56,429 nt of DNA, taken from NCBI RefSeq assembly GCF_014803895.1, contig NZ_JAAVAU010000005.1, positions 1-56,429 of the forward strand. The letters are read 5' to 3'. This document shows, piece by piece, positions 1 through 8,627 of the stretch. Made by a program: the position numbers and the translations under genes. Origin of the DNA: Lactobacillus sp. (GTDB taxonomy: Bacteria > Bacillota > Bacilli > Lactobacillales > Lactobacillaceae). Every line of letters starts with the position of its first letter. The stretch's first letter is position 1. Below the pieces are notes generated by a model. That model searched no databases. It saw nothing but the letters and a program-made list of their open reading frames with translations, and was not told where the DNA came from.

Positions 1-294
1 CACAAACTAGCTAAGTCGATTGCAAATAGCTCATGGCGGATATTTAGAACGATGCTTGAATATAAGTGTGAGTGGTATGGCAAGAAGTTAGTCCTTGTTG
101 ATCCAAGAAATACTTCAAGAATCTGTTCAAATTGTAATTATAACAGTGGTGAGAAACCACTAGAGATACGTGAATGGACATGTCTGAAGTGTAATGCTCA
201 TCATGATCGAGATATAAATGCGGCAGTTAATATCTTAAATAAAGCAATAGCAATAATGAAGCCAACTGGTCAGGAACTGGCCATGGTAAGATAG
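1..294 (+). CDS. tnpB: TnpB (IS200/IS605 OrfB) RNA-guided nuclease, C-terminal fragment
   Basis: The frame is open from base 1, so the gene begins outside the window and only about 97 C-terminal residues are seen. They carry the TnpB zinc ribbon (CSNC then CLKC) followed by DRDINAAVNIL, the last RuvC motif with its catalytic Asp. An internal ATG at 52 is not a likely start. Family knowledge: TnpB is a guide-RNA-directed DNA nuclease that maintains its transposon; its guide RNA overlaps the gene's 3' end and the element's right end. No TnpA is visible here. Whether the missing 5' part is intact cannot be judged. Confidence 0.9.
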   Translation, partial: HKLAKSIANSSWRIFRTMLEYKCEWYGKKLVLVDPRNTSRICSNCNYNSGEKPLEIREWTCLKCNAHHDRDINAAVNILNKAIAIMKPTGQELAMVR

Positions 295-299
295 ACAGG

Positions 300-420
300 T
301 TCTGTGAGTTAGGTATGAGACCTTTCGGACATCGAAAGCTAATTCTTTGTAAGATCCTAAACACTACCTGTTGTTCCCAGAAACTCGGGAATTCATTCCC
401 GATGTAGTTCATTTCAGTTA
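300..420 (+). ncRNA. Right end of the IS605-type element, probable omega/reRNA scaffold
   Basis: The 120 bases after the tnpB stop hold two hairpins: a 6-bp stem (322-327 with 333-338, 5-nt loop) and a perfect 8-bp stem (385-392 with 395-402). The second sits where IS200/IS605 elements carry the subterminal hairpin read by the Y1 transposase. By family analogy this stretch forms the 3' part of the TnpB guide RNA, and the bases just past the end (about 420-440) would be the guide. The exact element end is not determined. Confidence 0.45.
385..402. repeat. Subterminal palindrome at the IS right end
   Basis: TCGGGAAT, two bases, ATTCCCGA: a perfect inverted repeat about 20 bases before the presumed right boundary, as expected for single-strand recognition in IS200/IS605 elements. 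Confidence 0.6.
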
Positions 421-442
421 GCAATAATCAAGGAGGTTTGTA

Positions 443-1900
443 TTGTTTTGGCAAAATGACTTTGTTCAGTTAATATGGGCTATTAATACGGTTTTAGCAT
501 TTTACGTAGTGTTTCACCGCAAGCGGTCTGTTGCAACTTCTTGGGCCTGGCTGATCGTCCTCCTATTCTTTCCAGTTGTTGGCTTCATCCTTTATGGCTT
601 TTTAGGTCGTGGACTTTCTCAAGAAAATATTTTTGCAATCAATAAGCAAAAACATATTGGTTTACAAAGATTAAATCAAATAATTTCTAAAACTCCAAAA
701 TCTAGCGGTATTAATGATACATCTAGTCAAGCTCAAATCTTAATTGACTACTTTAACTATCGCAAAGAAGCTCCCCTTTCGAAAAATAATCGCGTTAATT
801 TTTATACGGAAGGTAATGACAAATTTAAGCATCTTTTTGAAGATATTGAACAAGCAAAGGAAACTATTAACGTTGAATATTATTCCTTCATGAATGATGA
901 CCTGGGAAATACTTTTTTAGACTTATTAATTAAAAAGGCAAAACAAGGAGTAAAAATTAGGGTAATTTATGATCCATGGGGATCACCAGGGGCTAGTCGG
1001 ACCTGGTTTAAACCTTTGACAGACTTAGGAGGAGAAGTAGTGGCCTTTATCACTGCACAAAATATGATTAGAAAATATCGTATGAATTATCACCTCCACC
1101 GTAAAGTTGTCGTTATTGATGGAAAAATTTCGTGGACAGGAGGTTTCAACGTTGGTGATCAATATGTCAATCGCTCTAAGAAGTTTGGCTTTTGGCGTGA
1201 CACGCATGTTAGAATTGTAGGCTCTGCATCCCTTTTATTACAAGAAAGATTTGTCTTAGATTGGAATGCATCAGTCAAAAATGAAGAGAATATCATTAAC
1301 TTTAGCACTAAACTTTTTCCAAAGATTCGTGAAGAGAACCTTAACGAAGGTGATGTTGCTACCCAAATTATTAGTGATGGTCCAGACCGTGAATTACCTT
1401 ATCTCCGTAACGGAATGATTAGAATGATGATGATGGCTAAAAAGTCACTTTGGATTCAAACTCCTTATTTAGTACCTGATGATCCAATGATTGCTACTTG
1501 GGTAACCGCTGCTCATTCTGGAGTCGATGTTCGCATCATGATTCCATGCATGCCCGATCATCCTTTTATCTACCGGGCGACTCAATGGTATGCAAATTAC
1601 CTGATGCATGAAGGCGTGCATATCTACATTTACAATAATGGCTTTCTTCATGCTAAAACTGTAACAGTTGATGATAACTACACTGCGGTTGGGTCAATGA
1701 ATCAGGACTACCGTTCTTATACCCTAAATTTTGAAGCGGATGCGTTCTTCTATAATAAAAAAACAACTCAAGAACTTAAAAATATCTTCAAAAAAGATAT
1801 GGAATTGTGTACCGAACTTACACCAGAAATTACCGCACATTGGTCACGTTGGCTAAGATTTAAACAGTCCTTCTCACGCTTACTTTCACCAATTTTATAA
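443..1900 (+). CDS. cls: Cardiolipin synthase (PLD superfamily)
   Basis: A 485-residue membrane enzyme that condenses two phosphatidylglycerols into cardiolipin plus glycerol. Two N-terminal membrane segments (about 5-25 and 33-54) precede two phospholipase-D HKD motifs: H219/K221/D226 followed by GG, and H403/K405/D410 followed by GSMN. Length is normal for bacterial Cls. The start is TTG, chosen because AGGAGG lies at 431-436, six bases upstream. The gene begins only about 20 bases beyond the IS right end, so the insertion probably separated it from its original promoter. A strong terminator follows. Confidence 0.95.
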   Translation: MFWQNDFVQLIWAINTVLAFYVVFHRKRSVATSWAWLIVLLFFPVVGFILYGFLGRGLSQENIFAINKQKHIGLQRLNQIISKTPKSSGINDTSSQAQILIDYFNYRKEAPLSKNNRVNFYTEGNDKFKHLFEDIEQAKETINVEYYSFMNDDLGNTFLDLLIKKAKQGVKIRVIYDPWGSPGASRTWFKPLTDLGGEVVAFITAQNMIRKYRMNYHLHRKVVVIDGKISWTGGFNVGDQYVNRSKKFGFWRDTHVRIVGSASLLLQERFVLDWNASVKNEENIINFSTKLFPKIREENLNEGDVATQIISDGPDRELPYLRNGMIRMMMMAKKSLWIQTPYLVPDDPMIATWVTAAHSGVDVRIMIPCMPDHPFIYRATQWYANYLMHEGVHIYIYNNGFLHAKTVTVDDNYTAVGSMNQDYRSYTLNFEADAFFYNKKTTQELKNIFKKDMELCTELTPEITAHWSRWLRFKQSFSRLLSPIL

Positions 1901-1909
1901 TGTTGAAAT

Positions 1910-1962
1910 AAAAATGCTGATACATCACCGTTCTCAAAACGAAGAGTATCAGCATTTTTATT
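1910..1962. terminator. Bidirectional terminator between cls and the convergent membrane gene
   Basis: A 14-bp perfect stem (1910-1923 with 1946-1959) flanked by A-runs and T-runs, serving cls on the plus strand and the 158-residue gene on the minus strand. Confidence 0.9.
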
Positions 1963-1987
1963 TATAATTAGATCTTACTAAGAATAT

Positions 1988-2464
1988 CTATATCATCTTT
2001 CTAACTTCTATTCCGACTCCTGTGCCTACATACTGACGCAAGATTTTAATAACCTCTTCCAATTGATGAGAAAAGCGTAAGTAATAAGCTTGGCGTCTTT
2101 TAGTCTGGAAAATTGCCATTACTGTTGGCTTTTTAGGATTAGGTACGGGTATTAAAGTAATATGTGCGACATCGCTATATTTTAATGTACGCTTGAAGAA
2201 TCCACTCACCACAATCCGTTTTGAAGACAAACCGGAAAAGCCATCAATAATACTCATAGTCAACACACCGGCCACAAAAATATTAGTAGCTAAAGTTGGA
2301 GCGGTAAAGTAATCCATACTGTAACCAAAGATAAAGAAAATTAACGCCCAAATAACTGATGACATTCTAAAGCGTGCTTTATAGTTAATGACAGCTTGCC
2401 AGTACCAGCTATAGATGCAGTAAAATAAAATTAAAGTATCAAAAGTTAAATAGAATAATGTCAT
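1988..2464 (-). CDS. Conserved hypothetical membrane protein
   Basis: 158 residues. The N-terminal half holds about three hydrophobic segments (roughly 1-20, 36-51, 58-75). The C-terminal half is soluble and beta-rich (SSKRIVVSGFFKRTLKYSDV onward), in the manner of small PH-like or DUF membrane proteins of Firmicutes. No catalytic motif is visible and I do not recognise the family with certainty. It stands alone, convergent with cls and divergent from the TerC gene. Confidence 0.7.
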   Translation of the reverse strand: MTLFYLTFDTLILFYCIYSWYWQAVINYKARFRMSSVIWALIFFIFGYSMDYFTAPTLATNIFVAGVLTMSIIDGFSGLSSKRIVVSGFFKRTLKYSDVAHITLIPVPNPKKPTVMAIFQTKRRQAYYLRFSHQLEEVIKILRQYVGTGVGIEVRKMI

Positions 2465-2549
2465 TTAGTCACGCCCTCTTAGAAAATTTCTTATTAAACA
2501 TTATACCAAACATTTATTCTTTATCGCAGTTATATAATTACAGACTTCC

Positions 2550-2578
2550 TTGACACACTTATTCTTGTAAGATGTAAA
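2550..2578 (+). promoter_or_regulatory. Promoter of the terC leader
   Basis: TTGACA at 2550-2555 and a weaker TGTAAA at 2573-2578, 17 bp apart. Transcription would start near 2586, giving an untranslated leader of about 160 bases. Confidence 0.5.
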
Positions 2579-2585
2579 ATACTCT

Positions 2586-2743
2586 TCCTTAAAGTAAGAG
2601 CATAAATTCTATTATCTTAATAAATGCGTTAGACATCTTTTCTTAACTAGAAGTCTAAATACTATTGCCAATTATGCCAAAATCAACTAAGGTTATCGAC
2701 AGTAGCGACCGATAATTAGCCTAGTAAGCGAAAGGAAAAATAG
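2586..2743 (+). promoter_or_regulatory. Long structured leader of the TerC gene
   Basis: The leader contains a TTAGAC/GTCTAA hairpin (2629-2634 with 2653-2658) and an imperfect second stem (about 2687-2724) just before the ribosome site. TerC relatives are often controlled by the Mn2+ yybP-ykoY riboswitch, but I cannot find its conserved GGGGAGUAG core, so no riboswitch class is assigned. Confidence 0.35.
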
Positions 2744-3532
2744 ATGCAAATACTTAAACTTTATCAACCATTTTTTGACGGTAATAATTGGACACAAGTT
2801 TTAACTAGTGTTAATGACTGGATGATGATTTTAACATTAATTTTGATGGAATGCCTTTTATCAGTGGATAATGCCGTTGTGCTCGCCGCTCAGACACAAG
2901 CTCTGCCTGATAAAAGCCAACAAAGAAAATCTCTTGTTTATGGTCTTTGGGGAGCTTACTTATTCCGCTTCATCGTTATTGGCATTGGTACTTATTTAAT
3001 TCATTTCTGGGAAATTAAGTTACTTGGCGGGATTTATTTACTATACCTTGTTTTCAAATACTTTTATGATGAACGTCATCCACAAAAAGTTATAGAGGAA
3101 CAACAGAAAAAAGAAGAACACGAAAAAGCTAAGCTTGTCAAAAGTAGTAAGAAAAAACACCACCTATCTTTATTCTGGCGAACAGTTATCTCGATTGAAT
3201 CAATGGATATTGTTTTTTCAATTGATTCAGTTCTTGCAGCTTTAGCAATGTCAAACAATCCAGTCGTTATTTTAATTGGTGGGATGATTGGTATTCTCTG
3301 CATGAGAGGTGTGGCGGAAATCATTATCAAATTAATGGAAATCATTCCTGAACTTCAAACGATGGCTTATATACTAATTGCTATTATTGCCTTAAAATTG
3401 CTCGTAGCTCTTCCACCCCTTAACTTCAAAGTCCCCGATGCTATTTTTGCAATTATTGTATTTACAACTATAGGCTTAACAATTGCCTTTCACTACCTTC
3501 GTCAAGCCAAAAATGGTAAGAAACATTCTTAG
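2744..3532 (+). CDS. TerC/YkoY-family membrane protein, putative metal exporter
   Basis: 262 residues with about seven hydrophobic segments and the family's two acidic membrane motifs, MECLLSVDNAVVLA near residue 35 and SIDSVLAALA near 158. A charged lysine/glutamate-rich loop separates the two halves (about 107-138). Family knowledge links TerC/YkoY proteins to Mn2+ efflux and metalation of exported proteins; the substrate here is inferred. The ATG follows AAAGGA. The next gene starts 31 bases after the stop with no terminator, so the two may be co-transcribed. Confidence 0.85.
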   Translation: MQILKLYQPFFDGNNWTQVLTSVNDWMMILTLILMECLLSVDNAVVLAAQTQALPDKSQQRKSLVYGLWGAYLFRFIVIGIGTYLIHFWEIKLLGGIYLLYLVFKYFYDERHPQKVIEEQQKKEEHEKAKLVKSSKKKHHLSLFWRTVISIESMDIVFSIDSVLAALAMSNNPVVILIGGMIGILCMRGVAEIIIKLMEIIPELQTMAYILIAIIALKLLVALPPLNFKVPDAIFAIIVFTTIGLTIAFHYLRQAKNGKKHS

Positions 3533-3563
3533 AGTCTTTCAATTTTAGAAATGAGGTTTCTAT

Positions 3564-4196
3564 TTGAATCATAGTAATTTTTTTGTTAATCGTCCTACTG
3601 CAGAAATAGCGCAATATTTATTAGGTAGAACTTTATCTTATAATAACGGTTCAGAAATACTTTCAGGCATAATCGTAGAAGCTGAAGCTTACCTTGGCCC
3701 TAAAGATCGTGCTGCTCACTCTTATGGTGGCCATAGATCACCCGCAAACGAAGGACTTTACGGACCTGGTGGGACGCTTTATATTTATGCTCAGCGACAA
3801 TATTTTTTCTTTAATGTTGCAACTCAAGAAAAAGATATTGGCCAAGGAGTATTAATTCGTGCAATTCATCCCATTTCTGGTATTGAGACCATGATCAAAA
3901 ATCGTCATGGTAAAAATGGAGTCCTCCTTACTAACGGTCCTGCTAAATTAATGCAAGCCTTTGGTGTAACTAGTCGTAGATGGAACCGCCATTCACTTGA
4001 AGAATCTCCCTTTGACATTAATCTTTCTTCCAAGAAAAAAATTAAAAATATCCAGGCAATTCCAAGAATTGGTATTAATCAATCTGATCCACTTTGGGCT
4101 CAAAAACCACTTCGCTTCATTGTCAGTGGCAATCCTTACGTTTCTGATATAAAGAAAAGAGATATAGATCCAGATTTTGGATTTGACAAAAATTAA
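3564..4196 (+). CDS. 3-methyladenine (alkyladenine) DNA glycosylase, AAG/MPG family
   Basis: 210 residues, typical of the family. It removes alkylated purines and hypoxanthine to start base-excision repair. Family signatures are visible: an LLG motif near the start, VEAEAYLGPKDRAAHSYGG with the catalytic Glu, NEGLYGPGGTLYIY, GQGVLIRAIHPI, and NGPAKLMQAFGV. The start is TTG with GAGG at 3553-3556, seven bases upstream. It sits directly behind the TerC gene. No terminator is seen before the lysine riboswitch. Confidence 0.9.
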   Translation: MNHSNFFVNRPTAEIAQYLLGRTLSYNNGSEILSGIIVEAEAYLGPKDRAAHSYGGHRSPANEGLYGPGGTLYIYAQRQYFFFNVATQEKDIGQGVLIRAIHPISGIETMIKNRHGKNGVLLTNGPAKLMQAFGVTSRRWNRHSLEESPFDINLSSKKKIKNIQAIPRIGINQSDPLWAQKPLRFIVSGNPYVSDIKKRDIDPDFGFDKN

Positions 4197-4239
4197 AAAA
4201 TACTTTATTATTCTCAACAGTTAAATAATTTTCCAATGC

Positions 4240-4404
4240 AATAGAGGTTGCGAAGGTTACGAATAATTTGGGAGTACACGAATATTTTGAGCAAATTATT
4301 TAGGATTTTCGCCGAAATAAATTTATTTTTCGTGAAATAAGTTTATTGGGCTGCAAGACAATATCTTGTAGACTGTCCTGGTAGTCCCCAGGGAGCGCTA
4401 TATG
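4240..4404 (+). promoter_or_regulatory. Lysine riboswitch (L box)
   Basis: The core motifs occur in order: ATAGAGGTTGCGA with a following AGTA, GCCGAAATAA, GGGCTGCAAGAC, then GACTGTC and GGGAGCGCTAT closing the P1 stem with the initial ATAG. A terminator follows at 4432-4464, so control is by premature termination when lysine is plentiful. Confidence 0.85.
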
Positions 4405-4431
4405 ATTTGGTTTAAACACTAATGATTTTCC

Positions 4432-4464
4432 ACCTCGTTGTTTTTGGTAACAGCGAGGTTTTTA
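4432..4464 (+). terminator. Riboswitch-controlled intrinsic terminator
   Basis: An 11-bp stem (4432-4442 with 4449-4459, one G-U pair) with a 6-nt loop, then a T-run. It lies between the lysine aptamer and the transporter genes, the expected expression platform. Confidence 0.85.
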
Positions 4465-4520
4465 CTTACGCTTTTATTGTATTGGCTCTATTTGAAATAA
4501 TTTTTTGGAGGAATTTCAAA

Positions 4521-6140
4521 GTGAAGTCAAAAGTAAAATGGCTGTCCATTTTTTTAGCCTTTATTATTAGTTTGACAGTTGGCTTAAATATTAATTCTAA
4601 TATCAGTCAAGCTGCCGCAAAGAACGAACCTGTATTAAAGATAGGTATGGAAGCTAACTATCCCCCATACAACTGGACACAGACTACTAGTGCTAACGGT
4701 GCGGTACCGATTGATGGTTCTAAAGAATACGCTAATGGTTATGATGTCCAAATTGCAAAAATTATCGGTAAAAAGCTTCATCGAAAAGTCGTTGTTGAAA
4801 AAACTGAATGGGATGGCTTACTTCCAGCATTAACTTCTGGCAAAATCGATTTAATTATTGCAGGGATGTCTCCTACTGCTGAACGTCGTAAAGCCATTAA
4901 CTTTTCTAATCCATATCGAACTAGTACTTTCGTAGTTATTACGAATCGCGATAGTAAGTATGCTAATGCTAAAAGTTTAAAAGACTTCAAAAATGCAAAG
5001 CTTACTGCTCAACAAGGTACTTTACACTACGATTTAATTAAACAAATCTCTGGTTCAAAGCGCGAACCAGCAATGCGTAGTTTTTCTGCAATGAGACAAA
5101 GCCTTCAAGCTGGTACTATTGATGGGTACGTTGCTGAAGATATTGAATATCAATCATACAAGCGTGTGAACAAGAATATTGTTGCTGTTAACTTGAACAA
5201 AATGCAAGGTTTCAACGTTGATAAAGATGATTCAATCACCAGTATCGGTGTTAAGAAAGGCAACACAAAACTTTTAAACCAAGTCAACAAAGTATTAGCC
5301 GGTATTTCTACCAAAAAGCGCAACCAATTAATGGCTGATGCTATTAAAGAACAACCTCAAGCTGGTAGTTCAACTAAGAAAGAAAACTGGTTTGTTTCTA
5401 TGATGCACACTTACGGTGGTATGATCTTACGTGGTGTAGGAATGACCCTACTTCTTGCCTTAGTTGGTACCATTGTTGGTTTCTTCATCGGTTTATTAGT
5501 GGGTATCATTCGTACTGTTCCAACTCCAAAATCTACCGGTAAAAGATGGGGCTTGAAGATTATCGATTGGATCTTAGCTATCTATATCGAAGTCTTCCGT
5601 GGTACTCCAATGATGGTTCAAGCAGCTGTTATTTACTACGGTATCGCTCAATTATGGCACTTGAATTTAAATCGTACTGTGGCTGCTTTAGTTATCGTTT
5701 CTATCAATACTGGTGCTTACCTTGCTGAAGTTATTCGTGGTGGTATTAATGCCACTCCTAAGGGTCAATTCGAAGCAGCCCAAGCACTTGGTATGAATCA
5801 CTCACAACAAATGTGGCACATCATTTTACCTCAAGCTATCAAGAACTGTTTACCATCTATTACTAATGAATTTATCGTAAACATCAAGGATACTTCCGTA
5901 TTGAGTATTATTTCAGTTTCAGAATTGTTCTTTGTTGGTACAACCGTTGCCAGTCAAACCTTCCAATTCTTCCAAACTTACTTCGTCATTTCAATGATTT
6001 ACTTGATTTTAACCTTCTCAATTACTCGTATCTTTAACTTCATCGAAAAGAAACTTGAAGGCCCTAAGAACTACAACTTAATGGCAAATCAACTCCAAGT
6101 AGAAGATCCTAAGGAAAGTGGTTTCGAACATGAGCAATAA
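4521..6140 (+). CDS. Amino-acid ABC transporter, fused substrate-binding and permease protein (probably lysine)
   Basis: About 539 residues. A signal/membrane segment (about 8-32) is followed by an SBP_bac_3 binding domain (about 40-280, beginning [13 protein letters not shown]), then a BPD_transp_1 permease with several membrane segments and the ATPase-contacting EAA loop from about residue 418. I chose GTG at 4521 because GGAGG lies at 4507-4511; an upstream in-frame ATG at 4422 would overlap the riboswitch terminator. The lysine riboswitch upstream points to lysine uptake. The 3' end overlaps the ATPase gene, indicating translational coupling. Confidence 0.9.
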   Translation: MKSKVKWLSIFLAFIISLTVGLNINSNISQAAAKNEPVLKIGMEANYPPYNWTQTTSANGAVPIDGSKEYANGYDVQIAKIIGKKLHRKVVVEKTEWDGLLPALTSGKIDLIIAGMSPTAERRKAINFSNPYRTSTFVVITNRDSKYANAKSLKDFKNAKLTAQQGTLHYDLIKQISGSKREPAMRSFSAMRQSLQAGTIDGYVAEDIEYQSYKRVNKNIVAVNLNKMQGFNVDKDDSITSIGVKKGNTKLLNQVNKVLAGISTKKRNQLMADAIKEQPQAGSSTKKENWFVSMMHTYGGMILRGVGMTLLLALVGTIVGFFIGLLVGIIRTVPTPKSTGKRWGLKIIDWILAIYIEVFRGTPMMVQAAVIYYGIAQLWHLNLNRTVAALVIVSINTGAYLAEVIRGGINATPKGQFEAAQALGMNHSQQMWHIILPQAIKNCLPSITNEFIVNIKDTSVLSIISVSELFFVGTTVASQTFQFFQTYFVISMIYLILTFSITRIFNFIEKKLEGPKNYNLMANQLQVEDPKESGFEHEQ

Positions 6141-6888
6141 TAATAATGAACATATTTTAAAAGTCGAAAACTTACAAAAGAGCTATGGCGACCACAAAGT
6201 TTTACGCGATATTTCTTTTGACATCAACAAAGGTCAAGCAATTACAATTATTGGACCTTCCGGTGGTGGGAAATCAACCTTACTAAGATGTATTAACTTA
6301 CTTGAAGAACCTACTGGTGGTAAGATCTTATTCCACGGTGATAACGTTCTAGCCGATAAGTATGACAGAAATAAGTTCCGTTCTAAAGTTGGAATGGTAT
6401 TTCAACAATTTAATCTTTTCAATAATAAAAATGTGCTTCAAAACTGTATGGTAGGTCAAGAATTAGTTTTAGGACGTTCTAAAGAAGAGGCCAAAAAGGT
6501 CGCAATTGAAAACTTAAAAAAAGTTGGAATGGATCCTTTCTTGACTGCTAAACCACAGCAATTATCCGGTGGTCAACAGCAACGTGTGGCTATTGCCCGG
6601 GCAATTTCAATGGACCCTGAAGTTTTACTCTTTGATGAACCAACTAGTGCTCTTGACCCAGAAATGGTTGGAGAAGTATTAAATACCATGAGTAAACTTG
6701 CTAAAACTGGTTTAACAATGGTTATCGTTACTCATGAAATGGGCTTTGCACGTGACGTTTCTGACCAAGTTATCTTCATGAGTGATGGTTTGATTACTGA
6801 ACAAGGAACTCCTCAAGAAATTTTCCAAAATCCCAAAGAAGAAAAAACTCAAAAGTTTTTACGTAACTTTAGAAACAGTGAATTATAA
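6130..6888 (+). CDS. Amino-acid ABC transporter ATP-binding protein (GlnQ-like)
   Basis: 252 residues. It powers the preceding fused transporter. Walker [10 protein letters not shown] is near residue 43, the Q-loop reads VFQQFNLF, the signature LSGGQQQR, Walker [14 protein letters not shown], and the switch His lies in VTHEMGFA, all canonical for the polar amino-acid importer class. ATG at 6130 is preferred over GTG at 6118, which sits only two bases after AAGGA. It overlaps the upstream gene by 11 bases. A strong terminator follows. Confidence 0.95.
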   Translation: MSNNNNEHILKVENLQKSYGDHKVLRDISFDINKGQAITIIGPSGGGKSTLLRCINLLEEPTGGKILFHGDNVLADKYDRNKFRSKVGMVFQQFNLFNNKNVLQNCMVGQELVLGRSKEEAKKVAIENLKKVGMDPFLTAKPQQLSGGQQQRVAIARAISMDPEVLLFDEPTSALDPEMVGEVLNTMSKLAKTGLTMVIVTHEMGFARDVSDQVIFMSDGLITEQGTPQEIFQNPKEEKTQKFLRNFRNSEL

Positions 6889-6890
6889 AC

Positions 6891-6920
6891 AAAAACGACT
6901 TCTAACGAAGTCGTTTTTTC
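6891..6920. terminator. Terminator between the ABC transporter operon and the convergent HNH gene
   Basis: A 12-bp perfect stem (6891-6902 with 6907-6918), loop TAAC, ending in a T-run. The A-run on the other side lets it serve the minus strand too. Confidence 0.9.
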
Positions 6921-6925
6921 ATGCA

Positions 6926-7849
6926 CTAAATTATTTCACCGTTCTGTTCTTCTTGAGAAAGTTTCCAACCATTATCAAAATATGTCTTTCTCATCTGACG
7001 CAATGCACTATAATCACTCTCCAAGCTATCTATAGCATCTTGTAGCTTTTTATTTTGCTTACGCATAGCATTTAACTCAGGGTCACTTACTACGCCCTTA
7101 AGATGAACCTGAGCCGCTAAATTACGCTTAGCCTGTTGAAATTGTTCCTTTAAGCTAGCCAGAGTATCTTCATACTTTACTAGCTTTTTATTTACATTAA
7201 TTAATTGATCATTTAATTTACTAAATAAACTATAAGGCATATTTGATTTAATTTTATTACATTCACTACATGACAAAATCAAATTATCCAAACTATTATC
7301 ATGTGACAGCGAGACTGGATCTTTGTGGTCAACACTCTTGCCCTTGCGTCCGCAATACTGGCAGCGATAATTATATCTTCGTCGGATCCGTTCACGATCA
7401 ATATAGTCTACCTCATTTAAAGAAAAGTCTACTGGAATACCCAGCTTTTCCATATTTACTGCAAAATCTATATTAATTTCGGGAATATAATTTATTTGCC
7501 TATCTTCACTAGCAATTACAGCCTGATTAAACTCAGCCCTTGAAATCTGCTGTAGTGCTACTTCATTGCCATCATAATCCTGAATAAATCCTTCATACTT
7601 CTTACGGTCGTTACGATTAACAATAAAGTCCTTAGTCTGCCATTTATTATTGGTTGTCTTTTTTCCTAAAAAGCCATACAGGATGACCTGCGCTACATCT
7701 TGGACAACTTTATTTTCATAATTTTCAGCAGTAAGACCACGTTCAATACAAATATCACAAATGCTTGTGAGCTTGGGATTCATTAATCCCTCTTGCTTAA
7801 AATGTAAGCTATTTAACCGCAAACCACACGAAGCACATTCAAACTTCAC
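6926..7849 (-). CDS. HNH endonuclease-like protein with N-terminal zinc finger and C-terminal coiled coil
   Basis: 307 residues, three visible parts. N-terminal Cys pairs C5/C8 and C31/C34 suggest a zinc finger. An HNH domain follows (about 160-202) with zinc ligands C163/C166 and C194/C197, D174-H175, and N189. A charged, heptad-like helical tail occupies about 212-290. A nuclease function is inferred from the intact HNH residues; the target is unknown. The GTG start abuts the stop of the HD-hydrolase gene (TAAGTG), so the two form an operon. It could be a defence, repair or homing-type nuclease. Confidence 0.75.
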   Translation of the reverse strand: MKFECASCGLRLNSLHFKQEGLMNPKLTSICDICIERGLTAENYENKVVQDVAQVILYGFLGKKTTNNKWQTKDFIVNRNDRKKYEGFIQDYDGNEVALQQISRAEFNQAVIASEDRQINYIPEINIDFAVNMEKLGIPVDFSLNEVDYIDRERIRRRYNYRCQYCGRKGKSVDHKDPVSLSHDNSLDNLILSCSECNKIKSNMPYSLFSKLNDQLINVNKKLVKYEDTLASLKEQFQQAKRNLAAQVHLKGVVSDPELNAMRKQNKKLQDAIDSLESDYSALRQMRKTYFDNGWKLSQEEQNGEII

Positions 7850-8497
7850 TTATTCCTCATCTCCCATAAGTAAAATGCTAAAAGCTATTCTTTGCATTTT
7901 ATCTTTGCCAGCAAAATCTCCTTTGAATAAATCGGGTAAAATTTTCTTGATAAAATATTTTACACAGACCATGTCGTCATATTTCTTAATCGTCTCTAAA
8001 CTCTCTTTAAACATTTGCATGTAAACGGGATTAGGATTACCTAATTCAATTTCACCATATGCTTCATAAAGAAGATCTAATTTATCACAAATTGATAAAA
8101 TTTTACCCTCTAATGTGTCATCTTTAGCTTCAGAAAGGCGTCTTTTATAAATACTTCTAAATTCTTTCGGAATCTCTTCTTTAATAAATTTAGCAGTCAT
8201 AGTTTCTTCAACGTCACCAATCATTTTCCGTAATTGAGGAGTTGCATACTTAACTGGTGTCTTGATATCCCCAATGAAACGCTCAGTATAATCATGGTTC
8301 AAGCTTTTTTCATATAAAGCTTTCCAATTAACTTTTTGCTTACCAATCACTTCTTCGATATCACCCATCATTTGTGCCAATTCAGCTGTTCTAAAGCAGT
8401 GATCAGCTACTGAATGATGTTGATATTTAAAATATCCTGGTGCACGATCAATTGATTCCAAACTATTAAAACCTTGAATATATGCATTTAAACCCAT
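7850..8497 (-). CDS. HD-domain phosphohydrolase, YfbR-like (5'-deoxynucleotidase family)
   Basis: 215 residues. Metal ligands characteristic of YfbR-type HD enzymes are present at H33, H68-D69 and D138, with E72 in HDYTERFIGDI. Relatives dephosphorylate deoxynucleoside monophosphates; the substrate here is inferred only from similarity. The ATG follows an excellent AAGGAGGAG site. Directly downstream, with no gap, lies the HNH gene. Such coupling could be a nucleotide-metabolism/nuclease pair or chance adjacency of housekeeping genes. Confidence 0.8.
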   Translation of the reverse strand: MGLNAYIQGFNSLESIDRAPGYFKYQHHSVADHCFRTAELAQMMGDIEEVIGKQKVNWKALYEKSLNHDYTERFIGDIKTPVKYATPQLRKMIGDVEETMTAKFIKEEIPKEFRSIYKRRLSEAKDDTLEGKILSICDKLDLLYEAYGEIELGNPNPVYMQMFKESLETIKKYDDMVCVKYFIKKILPDLFKGDFAGKDKMQRIAFSILLMGDEE

Positions 8498-8584
8498 TTT
8501 TCTCCTCCTTATTACTAAAAAATTTAAATTTTTTCTATACTACCAAAATTATCTTCCCTAAGCAAATGAAATATTAGTGCAAAG

Positions 8585-8616
8585 AAAAAAGGAAATGCAT
8601 ATGCATTTCCTTTTTA
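8585..8616. terminator. Terminator downstream of the 44-residue gene
   Basis: A perfect palindrome GGAAATGCATATGCATTTCC (8591-8610) between an A-run and a T-run. It serves the small minus-strand gene. Confidence 0.85.
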
Positions 8617-8627
8617 AGTAATATTAA

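Noticed and set aside
2586..2743. yybP-ykoY Mn2+ riboswitch upstream of the TerC gene
   Set aside because: The conserved core could not be found; only a long structured leader can be claimed.
4422..4520. Upstream extension of the ABC binding-permease gene from ATG 4422
   Set aside because: It overlaps the riboswitch terminator, lacks a ribosome site, and the GTG at 4521 has GGAGG and starts the signal peptide.
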